Assembly (NCBI RefSeq): GCF_002005225.1
Contig: NZ_CP019724.1
Coordinates: 4,466,501 to 4,530,500, forward strand
Direction: 5' to 3'
From: Streptomyces pactum
Lineage (GTDB): Bacteria; Actinomycetota; Actinomycetes; Streptomycetales; Streptomycetaceae
Length of the DNA: 64,000 nt
How positions within the stretch are numbered: position 1 is the stretch's first letter; the number at the start of each line of letters is the position of its first letter. A program made the translations under genes and the position numbers. Under the pieces are notes generated by a model. That model was not told the DNA's origin, did no database searches, and saw only the letters and a list, made by a program, of their open reading frames with translations. Positions 53,661 through 61,977 of the stretch are shown here, piece after piece.

Positions 53661-55855
53661 CGACGCACTACGACCGGACGACGCAAGCCGAGGACGCACG
53701 TCCTTCGGAGGACGGGGGACCGCCGCCGCCGACGACGACACCGACGACGCCCACGCCGGGACCGTCACGGCGGTCCCGCCTGCGCGGGCTGTGGCGGGGC
53801 CGCGCCGAGGACCCCCGCTGGGCGCGCCCGGCCCTCCTCGTCCTGCTGGCGGCCACCGCCCTGCTCTACCTCCGCGACCTGAGCGCCTCCGGCTACGCCA
53901 ACTCCTTCTACTCGGCCGCCGCGCAGGCGGGCGGCGAGTCCTGGAAGGCCTTCTTCTTCGGCTCGCTCGACGCCGCGGGCGCCATCACCGTCGACAAGCC
54001 CCCGGCCGCGTTGTGGCCGATGGCGCTGGCGGTGCGGATCTTCGGGCTGAGCTCCTGGTCGATCCTCGTCCCCGAGGTGCTGATGGGCGTCGCGACGGTC
54101 GCCGTCGTGTACGCGGCGGTGCGCCGCCGGTTCGGTCCGGCGGCCGGGCTGATCGCGGGTGCGGTGCTGGCGCTGACACCCGTCGCGGCGCTGATGTTCC
54201 GCTTCAACAACCCGGACGCGCTGCTGGCGCTGCTGATGTCCGCGGCCTGCTACCTCGTCGTCCGCGCCCTCGAGGACGGCCGCACCAAGTGGCTGGTGTG
54301 GGCCGGCGTCGCGATCGGCTTCGCGTTCCTGGCGAAGACCCTCCAGGCCTTCCTGATCCTTCCCGCCCTCGCCCTCGTCTACGGCGTCTGCGCGCCGGTG
54401 CGGCTGAAGAAGCGGCTGGGGCAGCTCGCCCTGGCCACCGTCGCGATCGTCGTCTCCGGCGGCTGGTGGGTCGCGATCGTGGAGCTGTGGCCGGCGTCGT
54501 CGCGCCCGTACATCGGCGGCTCGCAGAACAACAGCTTCCTGGAGCTGACCTTCGGCTACAACGGCCTCGGCCGCCTCAACGGCGAGGAGACCGGCAGCGT
54601 CGGAGGCGGCGGCGGTGGCGGCGGCATGGGCGGTGGCGGCGGGCAATGGGGCGAGACCGGCTGGGACCGGATGTTCAACTCCGAGATCGGCGGACAGATC
54701 TCCTGGCTGCTCCCGGCCGCCCTCGTCCTGCTCGTCGCGGGGCTGATCGCCACGCGGCGCGGCGGCCGTACCGACACGGCTCGCGCGTCGCTCCTGGTCT
54801 GGGGCGGCTCCCTGCTGATGACGATGGCCGTATTCAGCTACATGGCGGGCATCTTCCACCAGTACTACACGGTGGCCCTCGCGCCCTACCTGGCGGCCGT
54901 GGTCGGGATGGGCACGGTGACGCTGTGGGAGCGGCGCGAGCGGATCCGGGCGTCCCTCGCCCTCGCCGCGGCCGGCACGGCGACCGCGGCCTGGGGGTAC
55001 GTCCTGCTCAACCGCATGCCCGACTACCTGCCGTGGCTGAAGTGGCTGGTCCTCGTCGGCGGCCTGGCCGCCGCGCTCGGCCTCGTCTTCGCCGGGCGGC
55101 TGGGGCGCCGGACCGCGCTCGCGGTGGCGGGGCTGGGCGTCGTCGCGTCGCTGGCCGCGCCCACCGCGTACACGCTGAGCACCGTGCGGGAGGGGCACAG
55201 CGGTTCCATCGTCACGGCAGGCCCGTCCGGCGCGAGCATGATGGGCGGCCCGGGCGGTGGCGGCGGTGGCCGGGGCGGTGGCCCCGCAGGCGGCGGCTTC
55301 CCCGGCGGCGGGAACGCGCCCGGGCAGGGTCAGGGCCAAGGCCAAACCCAGCCTCGGGGGCAGGGCCAGGGCCAGGGTGGGCCCGGCGCCGGCGGCTTCC
55401 CGGGAGGCACACCGGGCCAGAACGGCCAGACGCTCCCGAACGGGCAGACCGGCGAGGCCGGTCGCACGGGCCCGGGCGGCGGCATGGGCGGCCTGCTCAA
55501 CGGCGCCCAGGTCGACGCCGAGGCCAGGCAACTGCTGGAGGCCGACGCCGACCGGTACACCTGGGTCGCCGCCGCGATCGGCTCCCAGAACGCCGCGAGC
55601 CACCAGCTCAGTACCGGTGACCCGGTGATGGCGATCGGCGGCTTCAACGGCACCGACCCGTCGCCGACCCTGGCCCAGTTCAAGGAGTACGTGGCGGACG
55701 GAGAGATCCACTACTTCATCTCGGGCGGCGGCACGGGCGGCATGGGGGGCGCGTCCGGCACCTCGTCGCAGATCTCGTCGTGGGTCGAGGCCAACTTCAC
55801 GGAGGTCACGGCCGGTTCGGCGACCCTCTACGACCTCACACAGCCGACGGGCTGA
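53657..55855 (+). CDS. GT39/ArnT-like polytopic glycosyltransferase
   Basis: A 732-residue integral membrane glycosyltransferase of the PMT/ArnT type (GT-C fold). About eleven helices begin with RPALLVLLAATALLYL; the first loop has NSFYSAAAQAGGESWKAFFFGSLDAAGAITVDKPPAALW, which carries the Asp expected for GT-C catalysis. Two Gly-rich low-complexity insertions (VGGGGGGGGMGGGGGQWG; and a long G/Q/P-rich segment at about residues 525-610) precede a C-terminal soluble domain that ends in YDLTQPTG. It likely takes sugar from the lipid-linked donor made by the GT2-GtrA protein and adds it to an outer substrate. Confidence 0.88.
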   Translation: MTTHYDRTTQAEDARPSEDGGPPPPTTTPTTPTPGPSRRSRLRGLWRGRAEDPRWARPALLVLLAATALLYLRDLSASGYANSFYSAAAQAGGESWKAFFFGSLDAAGAITVDKPPAALWPMALAVRIFGLSSWSILVPEVLMGVATVAVVYAAVRRRFGPAAGLIAGAVLALTPVAALMFRFNNPDALLALLMSAACYLVVRALEDGRTKWLVWAGVAIGFAFLAKTLQAFLILPALALVYGVCAPVRLKKRLGQLALATVAIVVSGGWWVAIVELWPASSRPYIGGSQNNSFLELTFGYNGLGRLNGEETGSVGGGGGGGGMGGGGGQWGETGWDRMFNSEIGGQISWLLPAALVLLVAGLIATRRGGRTDTARASLLVWGGSLLMTMAVFSYMAGIFHQYYTVALAPYLAAVVGMGTVTLWERRERIRASLALAAAGTATAAWGYVLLNRMPDYLPWLKWLVLVGGLAAALGLVFAGRLGRRTALAVAGLGVVASLAAPTAYTLSTVREGHSGSIVTAGPSGASMMGGPGGGGGGRGGGPAGGGFPGGGNAPGQGQGQGQTQPRGQGQGQGGPGAGGFPGGTPGQNGQTLPNGQTGEAGRTGPGGGMGGLLNGAQVDAEARQLLEADADRYTWVAAAIGSQNAASHQLSTGDPVMAIGGFNGTDPSPTLAQFKEYVADGEIHYFISGGGTGGMGGASGTSSQISSWVEANFTEVTAGSATLYDLTQPTG

Positions 55856-55874
55856 CCGCCCCGGCACCGCTCTA

Positions 55875-55910
55875 CTGTACGGCGTATAAGCGCCCTTATA
55901 CGCTGTACAG
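55875..55910. promoter_or_regulatory. 36-bp operator-like palindrome before the MFS pump
   Basis: CTGTACGGCGTATAAG (55875-55890), 4-bp centre, and CTTATACGCTGTACAG (55895-55910) match at 15 of 16 paired positions. The palindrome ends one base before the pump ATG (55912). It is likely the target of the downstream TetR protein. Confidence 0.75.
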
Positions 55911-55911
55911 C

Positions 55912-57402
55912 ATGACGACGTCCTCCCCGGAGAGGGAAACCGCGCCCGCGGTCCAGGGCCACCCGCAGCGCTGGCTCATCCTCGGTGTCATCAGCCTCGC
56001 CCAGTTGACCGTGGTGCTGGACAACACCGTCCTGAACGTGGCCATCCCCTCGCTCACCGGCGAGCTGGGCGCGTCCACCTCGGACATCCAGTGGATGATC
56101 AACGCCTACTCGCTGGTGCAGTCCGGCCTGCTGCTCACCGCGGGCAGCGCGGCCGACCGCTACGGCCGCAAGAAGATGCTGACCGCGGGGCTCGCCCTGT
56201 TCGGCCTGGGCTCGCTGGCGGCGGGTCTCGCGGAGAGCACCGGGCAGTTGATCGCGGCGCGGGCCGGAATGGGCGTCGGCGGCGCGCTGCTGCTGACCAC
56301 CACGCTCGCCGTGGTCATGCAGATCTTCGCGCCCGCGGAACACGCGAGGGCGATCGGCATCTGGAGCGCGGTGAGCGCGCTGGGCTTCGCCTGCGGGCCG
56401 CTGATCGGCGGTTTCGTACTGGACCACTTCTGGTGGGGCGCGATCTTCCTGATCAATCTGCCGGTCGTGGCGCTCGGCCTGGTCGCGGTCGTGACCCTGG
56501 TCCCGGAGTCGAAGAACCGCCAGGGCGACCGCCCCGACCTGCTCGGCGCCGTGCTCTCCACGATCGGCATGACCGCGCTGGTCTACGCGATCATCTCCGG
56601 CCCCGAGTACGGCTGGACGTCCGGCCGGGTGGCGGCCACGGCGGCCGTGGCGGTCGGTGTGCTCGCGCTCTTCGCGTACTGGGAGAGCCGTGTCCCGTAC
56701 CCCATGCTCGACCTGGCCTTCTTCCGCAACCAGCGGTTCACGGGCGCGGTCGCCGGACTCACGCTGATCACCTTCGGTATGGGCGGCGCGCTCTTCCTGC
56801 TCACCCAGCACCTGCAGTTCGTGCTCGGGTACGGCCCGCTGGAGGCGGGAGTGGCGACCGCGCCGCTGGCCGTGACGGTGGTGGTGCTGAACTTCTCCGG
56901 GGTGGCGGCTAAGTGGCTGGCCAGGCTGGGCACGCCGGTGGCGGTGCTGCTCAGCATGGTGCTGATGTCGGCGGGCCTGGTGGCCATCGCCACGCTCACC
57001 GGCGAGGGCTACGCCGGCACGCTGCTGGGTCTGCTGCTGATAGGCGTGGGCTGCGCGCTCGGCAACCCGGCCATGGCACACGCGATCATGAGCGCGATTC
57101 CGCCGGCCAAGGCGGGGGTCGGCGCGGGTATCAACGGTACGTTGGCGGAGTTCGGCAACGGGCTGGGCGTGGCCGTGCTGGGCGCGGTGCTGAACTCCCG
57201 GTTCGCGGCGCTGGTGCCGGTGGCGGCGGCGTCGTTGCCGGCGGCGCTGGCCTCGGCGGAGGGTGAGGCGGAGCGGGAGCGGGTGATCGACGCGTTCTCC
57301 TCCGGGCTGGAGAGCAGCCAGTTGGTGGGGGCGGTGGCTGTGCTGGCCGGTGGGGTGGTGGCGTCGGTCCTGTTGCGGCGGGCGGAGAAGGGGAGCGCCT
57401 AG
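55912..57402 (+). CDS. MFS drug efflux transporter (DHA2, 14 TM)
   Basis: A 496-residue EmrB/QacA-type proton antiporter. VLDNTVLNVAIPSLTGELGAS is the D1 motif, SAADRYGRKKMLTAG is motif A, and WSAVSALGFACGPLIGGF is motif C. About 14 helices. The start ATG follows the operator palindrome directly, so the transcript leader is very short or starts inside the palindrome. A TetR gene is 121 nt downstream on the same strand. Exported drug unknown. Confidence 0.93.
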   Translation: MTTSSPERETAPAVQGHPQRWLILGVISLAQLTVVLDNTVLNVAIPSLTGELGASTSDIQWMINAYSLVQSGLLLTAGSAADRYGRKKMLTAGLALFGLGSLAAGLAESTGQLIAARAGMGVGGALLLTTTLAVVMQIFAPAEHARAIGIWSAVSALGFACGPLIGGFVLDHFWWGAIFLINLPVVALGLVAVVTLVPESKNRQGDRPDLLGAVLSTIGMTALVYAIISGPEYGWTSGRVAATAAVAVGVLALFAYWESRVPYPMLDLAFFRNQRFTGAVAGLTLITFGMGGALFLLTQHLQFVLGYGPLEAGVATAPLAVTVVVLNFSGVAAKWLARLGTPVAVLLSMVLMSAGLVAIATLTGEGYAGTLLGLLLIGVGCALGNPAMAHAIMSAIPPAKAGVGAGINGTLAEFGNGLGVAVLGAVLNSRFAALVPVAAASLPAALASAEGEAERERVIDAFSSGLESSQLVGAVAVLAGGVVASVLLRRAEKGSA

Positions 57403-57522
57403 GAGCTCCGGTGGACCGCGTCGTCGCGCGGACGCGGGCTGTTCGCGGTGGAGCGCGCGGTTCCCCGCGCCCCGTGCGGGGCGACCGGCCGGCCGCGGGT
57501 GACGAGCGAGGAGAATGTGCGC

Positions 57523-58281
57523 ATGGCGAAGGCAGGGCGGCAGGGGCCGCGGGCCAGTGTCTGGCTGGCCGGTGAGGACCGTCGCGGCGGACGGCGCGGC
57601 GGGCAGCCGTCCGGGCTGGACCGGGAGCGGATCACCGAGGTCACCGTCCGGCTGCTGGACGCCGAGGGCCTGGCCGGGTTCTCCATGCGCCGCCTGGCCG
57701 CCGAGCTGGACGTCACCGCGATGTCCGTCTACTGGTACGTCGACACCAAGGACGAGTTGCTCGAACTCGCCCTGGACGCCGTCTACGGCGAGCTGCGCCG
57801 CCCCGGCCCGGACACCGGCGACGACTGGCGCGGGCAGCTCCGCACGCTGGCCCGGGAGAACCGCAGGCTGTTGGTGCGCCATCCCTGGCTGTCCCGGCTG
57901 ACCGGCGCCTACCTCAACATCGGGCCCCACTCGCTGGCCTTCTCCCGGGACGTGCAGGGCGTCATGCGCCGAAGCGGTCTGCCCACCCACCGCCTGACCG
58001 GGGCCATCTCCGCCGTCTTCCAGTTCGTCTACGGCTACGGCACCGTCGAGGGCCACTTCCTGGCCCGGGCGGCGGACAGCGGCCTGAACGTGGACGACTA
58101 CTTCCAGGCCTCGATGAGCGCGGTGGCCGAGTCGCCGGACACGGCGGACGTGATCCGGGAGTCCCGGGAGATCATGTCGGCCCGTGGCGGCGACACGGTC
58201 GGGGAGATGCTGGACCGGGATTTCGAGTTCGCGCTGGACCTGCTCGTGGCGGGCATCGAGGCGATGGTCGAGCGCGGGTGA
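57523..58281 (+). CDS. TetR-family regulator (TetR_C-type)
   Basis: A 252-residue TetR regulator with a helix-turn-helix in residues about 35-80 (RERITEVTVRLLDAEGLAGFSMRRLAAELDVTAMSVYWYVDTKDELLELALD). The C-terminal domain has the length and features of the TetR(B)-like group (WRGQLRTLARENRRLLVRHPWL), which bind drugs. The ATG at 57523 is chosen for GAGGAGAATGTGCGC before it. It is probably the repressor of the pump at 55912. Its stop is only one base from the stop of the next, convergent gene. Confidence 0.9.
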   Translation: MAKAGRQGPRASVWLAGEDRRGGRRGGQPSGLDRERITEVTVRLLDAEGLAGFSMRRLAAELDVTAMSVYWYVDTKDELLELALDAVYGELRRPGPDTGDDWRGQLRTLARENRRLLVRHPWLSRLTGAYLNIGPHSLAFSRDVQGVMRRSGLPTHRLTGAISAVFQFVYGYGTVEGHFLARAADSGLNVDDYFQASMSAVAESPDTADVIRESREIMSARGGDTVGEMLDRDFEFALDLLVAGIEAMVERG

Positions 58282-58282
58282 G

Positions 58283-58753
58283 TCAGTCGTCCGCCGCCAG
58301 CCGAGCCGGGAAGCCGCCCGTCGCCACCGGCCCCCACTTCTCCGGCGTCACTCGAATGATCGATTTTCCCTGCTCCACCATGGCCCGCCGGTACTCGTCC
58401 CAGTCGGGGTGCTCGCCCGCGATGTTGCGGTAGTACTCCACGAGAGGCTCCACGGAGTCGGGCGAGTCGATTACCTCCGCGGTGCCGTCGATCTGGACCC
58501 AGGGGCCGTTCCACTCGTCGCTGAGCACGATGAGGCTGACCCGGGGGTCGCGGTGCGCGTTGCGGGTCTTGGCCCGTTCGGGGTACGTGGAGACCACGAT
58601 CCGGCCGGAGTCGTCGACCCCGCAGGTCAGCGGCGACCCCTGCGGGCTGCCGTCGGCCCGCCGGGTGAGCAGGATCGCCCGGTGCCGGGGACGCACGAAG
58701 TCCAGCAACCCGGCCAGGGAGACACGGGTGTTCGTCGCGATGTTCGGTGCCAT
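58283..58753 (-). CDS. PPOX-class flavin- or F420-dependent oxidoreductase
   Basis: A 156-residue split-barrel protein of the pyridoxamine 5'-phosphate oxidase superfamily. FVRPRHRAILLTRRADGSPQGSPLTCGVDDSGRIVVSTYPERAKTRNAHRDPRVSLIVL is the conserved ligand-binding part (R-K-x-RN-RRDPR-x). This subfamily in actinobacteria usually uses F420 with small unknown substrates. ATG at 58753 follows no clear ribosome site. It is convergent with the TetR gene, one base apart, and both may share a terminator elsewhere. Confidence 0.88.
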   Translation of the reverse strand: MAPNIATNTRVSLAGLLDFVRPRHRAILLTRRADGSPQGSPLTCGVDDSGRIVVSTYPERAKTRNAHRDPRVSLIVLSDEWNGPWVQIDGTAEVIDSPDSVEPLVEYYRNIAGEHPDWDEYRRAMVEQGKSIIRVTPEKWGPVATGGFPARLAADD

Positions 58754-58762
58754 GCCGCCAGC

Positions 58763-59383
58763 CTAGGCCGCGCTCCCGCCGTCCGGCCCGCGCTCCGGTC
58801 CGCCGTCCCGTCCGTTGCCCGGTCCGCCGTCCGGCTCATTGCCCGGCCCGCCGTCCGGCCCGCCGTCCGGCCCGCCGTCCGGCCCGCCGTCCGGCCCGCC
58901 GTCCGGCCCGCCGTCCGGCCCGCCGTCCGGCCCGCCGTCCGGCCCGCCGTCCGGTCCGCCGTCCGGCCCGCCGTCCGGTCCGCCGTCCGGCCCGTTGCCC
59001 GGCCCGCCCTCCGGCTCGCCCTCCGGAGCCAGCGCCTCCGCGAGGTTGTCGTACACCGGCACGTCCCGGCGCAGGCCGGACAGTTCCAGGACGCGGCTCG
59101 GCACGCCCGTCGGGGCGGCCACCACCCGCAGGCGGCTGTGCCGGTGGGTGCGGCGGCGTACCTCGTCGAGGAGGCGGACGCCCTGGGAGTCCATGAAGCG
59201 GGTCCTGGTCAGGTCCAGGACGAGAACGCGCAGGCCCTCGGAGTGGTGGTCCACCGCGGTCATGATCAGGGGCAGCAGCCCCTCGGCGTTGCGGAAGTCG
59301 ATCTCGGGGGGCAGCGCGAGTACGGCGTAGCCGGGCGGATCACACGGCGCGCACGGTTGTGGGAGGAAGGTCACGTCACTCAC
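58763..59383 (-). CDS. STAS-domain protein with a (GGPD)n tail
   Basis: A 206-residue protein. Residues about 8-125 form a STAS domain (anti-sigma-antagonist type): ALPPEIDFRNAEGLLPLIM, VLVLDLTRTRFMDSQGVRLLDEV with the phospho-Ser candidate S in DSQGV, and LRVVAAPTGVPSRVLELSG. The last about 75 residues are a low-complexity tail with about 12 tandem GGPD units and variants (GNGP, GNEP), encoded by 12-bp repeats. The start is GTG at 59381-59383 (MSDVTFLP); an in-frame GTG three codons later is an alternative. A GHKL kinase partner would be needed; none is adjacent. Confidence 0.86.
   Translation of the reverse strand: MSDVTFLPQPCAPCDPPGYAVLALPPEIDFRNAEGLLPLIMTAVDHHSEGLRVLVLDLTRTRFMDSQGVRLLDEVRRRTHRHSRLRVVAAPTGVPSRVLELSGLRRDVPVYDNLAEALAPEGEPEGGPGNGPDGGPDGGPDGGPDGGPDGGPDGGPDGGPDGGPDGGPDGGPDGGPDGGPGNEPDGGPGNGRDGGPERGPDGGSAA
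58849..58992 (-). repeat. 12-bp coding repeat array (GGPD codons)
   Basis: About 12 copies of CGCCGTCCGGCC (plus-strand view), with a few T-for-C changes near 58951-58980, encode the (GGPD)n tail of the STAS protein. Degenerate copies flank it on both sides. Confidence 0.9.
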
Positions 59384-59591
59384 CTGACAGACGTCAGCCG
59401 GCTTCCGGTCGAGGCCGCTTCCTGACCCGGGTCCCATTCCATCACGCCGCCGACGGGGCGGGGAAGGTGCCCGCCGGTCCTTCGGCCGGGCGTCACCGGC
59501 GCGCAACCAAGCAGCTAAAGTGCTGTTCGTCCTGTGCTCGCAGTCGGGAATGTGCTGCGGAGCTCTCCTGCGCACGGCCGTTTGGCCGCGC

Positions 59592-60344
59592 ATGCCGAAG
59601 AGGTTCGTGGTGGCTGCGTCCGAATTTACTGAATTGCCGCGTTTCCCGGTGGGTTTCGAGCTGGCCGAAGCCCTGACGTCGGCGGCTCGGCAACTGCACG
59701 GGACGGGCACCCCGGACGACACCCTGAACACCGCGGTCGAGCTGGCGGTGCGCCTGCTGCCCGGCGCGGAGCACGCGGGCATCTCGGAGATCCAGCGCGG
59801 CAGCCGGCTGCGCACCCTCGCCTGGACCGACGACGCCGTGCGGTTCGCGGCCGAGCCCCGGCACGGCGGCGGCCGTGAGCCGCATCCGGACTGGGAGCGC
59901 CTGTGGAGCACGCCCGTGGTCCGGATAGACGACAGTGAGGCCGACGGCGGCGGCAACGCCCTCTCCGGCCTCGGTCTCCGCTCCGCGCTGTCCCTGCGGC
60001 TGCGCGCCGACCGGCGCCGCCTGACCGTGCTGACGGCGTACGCCCGCGAGCCGCAGGCCTTCGACGAGGACGCCACCCGCGTCGGCCGGCTGTTCACCGC
60101 GCACGTCTCCCTCGCCCTGGACTCGGCGACCGTGCGCGAGCAGCTCACCGAGGCCATGCGCACCCGGGACCTGATCGGCCAGGCCACCGGCATCCTCATG
60201 GAGCGGCTGGACATCGACGCGGCCGGCGCCTTCGACTCCCTGGTGAAGGCCTCGCAGCGGGAGAACGTGAAACTGCGCGACCTCGCCCGCCGCATCGTCG
60301 ACGCGAACACCGGCGCCGGGGGCCGAGGCGTGAGCGAGCGGTGA
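59592..60344 (+). CDS. GAF-ANTAR RNA-binding antiterminator
   Basis: A 250-residue protein if started at ATG 59592; alternatives are ATG 59520 or GTG 59607/59610, which I cannot separate. A GAF domain (about 35-185: TAVELAVRLLPGAEHAGISE...) is followed by an ANTAR domain (about 190-240: MRTRDLIGQATGILMERLDIDAAGAFDSLVKASQRENVKLRDLARRIV). ANTAR proteins bind paired hexaloop hairpins in nascent RNA to prevent termination. A second GAF-ANTAR gene follows 18 nt later, so the two are probably one operon. Confidence 0.87.
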   Translation: MPKRFVVAASEFTELPRFPVGFELAEALTSAARQLHGTGTPDDTLNTAVELAVRLLPGAEHAGISEIQRGSRLRTLAWTDDAVRFAAEPRHGGGREPHPDWERLWSTPVVRIDDSEADGGGNALSGLGLRSALSLRLRADRRRLTVLTAYAREPQAFDEDATRVGRLFTAHVSLALDSATVREQLTEAMRTRDLIGQATGILMERLDIDAAGAFDSLVKASQRENVKLRDLARRIVDANTGAGGRGVSER

Positions 60345-60362
60345 CGGGATATCCGTACGGGC

Positions 60363-61064
60363 ATGACCTCGGAGATCCCTGACACGCTCGACCGTGCGAT
60401 AGCGCGCAGCCAGGGCCTCGACACCCTCCTGCGCGACCTGACCGACCGCGCGGTCGTGCAGGTGCCGGGAGCCGTCGCCTGCTCGGTCACGGTGCGCCGC
60501 GCCGACCGGCTGATGACCCTGGCGGGCAGTACCGGTCTGCCCAGCGGCCTGGACCTGCGGCAGTACGAGAACGGCTCGGGCCCCTGTGTGGACGCCGCCG
60601 AGACGCAGAGCCCCCGGTACTCCCCCGACCTGGCCGCGGAGACCCGCTGGCCCGCGTACACGGAGTACGCGCTGGCCACCGGCGTGCGCTGCGTGCTGGC
60701 GCTGCCGCTGGCCGTCGAGGGCGAGACGGGCGCCGCGCTGAACTTCTACGGCGTCGAGCCGGGTTCGCTGGCCGAGGGACGCGAAGCGGCCCGCACCTTC
60801 GCGGAGCGGGCCGCGGACGCCGTGAACGAGGCCCTGCGCCTGGAGCGGCAGCAGGCGTCGGCGGCCGACGTGCGCACCGCCCTGCTCTCCCGCAGCGTCA
60901 TCGACCAGGCGGTCGGCATGCTCATGGCCCGGGAGCGGATCGACGCCCACCGTGCCATGGAGCGGCTGCGCCGGGCCTCGCAGCACCGGAACGTCAAGCT
61001 CCGGGACCTGTGCGGCGAGCTGGTGGCCCGGGCGTCCGGCCGCGGCTCAGGCGACCGGCAGTGA
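60363..61064 (+). CDS. GAF-ANTAR RNA-binding antiterminator
   Basis: A 233-residue protein: GAF domain (about 10-165: TDRAVVQVPGAVACSVTVRR...CVLALPLAVEGETGAALNFYG) and ANTAR domain (about 170-220: ALLSRSVIDQAVGMLMARERIDAHRAMERLRRASQHRNVKLRDLCGELV). The same architecture as its neighbour, with moderate similarity, suggests an old duplication. The 3' end overlaps the convergent YceI gene by 18 nt (61047-61064). RNA targets are not evident nearby. Confidence 0.88.
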   Translation: MTSEIPDTLDRAIARSQGLDTLLRDLTDRAVVQVPGAVACSVTVRRADRLMTLAGSTGLPSGLDLRQYENGSGPCVDAAETQSPRYSPDLAAETRWPAYTEYALATGVRCVLALPLAVEGETGAALNFYGVEPGSLAEGREAARTFAERAADAVNEALRLERQQASAADVRTALLSRSVIDQAVGMLMARERIDAHRAMERLRRASQHRNVKLRDLCGELVARASGRGSGDRQ

Positions 61065-61868
61065 CTCGCCCTGGACCGTCTGGACGTCCAGCTCGACCCT
61101 GAGGGTCGTACCGATGGCGGCGATGCCGGCCTGGAGGACCTGGTTGTAGTTCATGGCGAAGTCCTCGCGGCGCAGCTCCGTCGTCGCGCGGAACGCCGCC
61201 CGGGTGCCGCCCCACGGGTCGGCGCCGGTGCCGAGGTAGGCCAGGTCCAGGTCGACCGGGCGGACCACGCCGTGCAGGCCCAGCTCGCCGTGGACGGTCC
61301 AGCGGTCCGGGCCGGCCTCCGTGACCCCGGTGGACCGGTAGGTGATCTCCGGGAACCGTTCGACGTCCAGGAAGTCGGCGGAGCGCAGGTGGGTGTCGCG
61401 CATGCCGTTGCCGGTGTCGATGGAGGCCGCCCGGATCACCGCCTCCACCCGGGACTTGGTGACGTCGTCCGGCGCGATCTCGACCGTGCCGGAGAACTCC
61501 GTGAACCGGCCGTGCACGCTGGAGATGCCCAGGTGCTGGGCGACGGCGGCCACGCTGGAGTGCGCCGGGTCGACGGTCCACGGTCCCGGCGGCGGCAGCT
61601 CGGTGCCGCCCTGGCGGGCCAGCGTCACGGTGCCGACCTCGGCCCGCCCGCTCGCGGTGACGATCGCGCTGGACGCCGCGGGCGCGTAGCCGACGGCCGT
61701 GACGATGACGGTGTACGCCCCCGGCGTCAGCGGGGTGGTGTCCCGCACGGCGCCCTCGGTGTCCGCCTCGGCGCGCAGCACCTGCGTGCCGGTCATGTCG
61801 GTCACCGTGACGACCGCGTGCGACACGGCCCATCCGTCCCGCGTTCGGATCCTCGCGGTCAGTCCCAT
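61047..61868 (-). CDS. YceI-family protein with N-terminal carboxypeptidase-regulatory-like domain
   Basis: A 273-residue soluble protein. Residues about 1-95 look like a CnaB/carboxypeptidase-regulatory-like beta domain (ARIRTRDGWAVSHAVVTVTDMTGTQVLRAEADTEGAVRDTTPLTPGAYTVIVTAVGYAP). Residues about 100-270 are a YceI lipid-binding barrel (WTVDPAHSSVAAVAQHLGISSVHGRFTEFSGTVEI...DWGG, GELGLHGVVRPVDLDL). The start is ATG at 61866-61868, after CAGGGAGAAAACGGG. No signal peptide is seen. It sits downstream of an MFS protein that carries the same kind of beta domain, so a shared pathway is plausible; a strong hairpin separates them. Confidence 0.87.
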   Translation of the reverse strand: MGLTARIRTRDGWAVSHAVVTVTDMTGTQVLRAEADTEGAVRDTTPLTPGAYTVIVTAVGYAPAASSAIVTASGRAEVGTVTLARQGGTELPPPGPWTVDPAHSSVAAVAQHLGISSVHGRFTEFSGTVEIAPDDVTKSRVEAVIRAASIDTGNGMRDTHLRSADFLDVERFPEITYRSTGVTEAGPDRWTVHGELGLHGVVRPVDLDLAYLGTGADPWGGTRAAFRATTELRREDFAMNYNQVLQAGIAAIGTTLRVELDVQTVQGESLPVA

Positions 61869-61912
61869 CCCGTTTTCTCCCTGCGAAGGCTCAGCAAGTG
61901 GTCGTGAGGAAA

Positions 61913-61970
61913 CCGGCCCGTGGTGGGCGGGCGCGCCTCCGCTCAGAGCGCGCACGCCACCACGGGCCGG
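61913..61970 (-). terminator. Hairpin between the MFS fusion and YceI genes
   Basis: CCGGCCCGTGGTGG (61913-61926) pairs with CCACCACGGGCCGG (61957-61970), a 14-bp perfect stem with a 30-nt interior. It starts 8 nt past the stop of the MFS gene and could end it or attenuate the YceI gene. Confidence 0.7.
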
Positions 61971-61977
61971 GGTCCGG

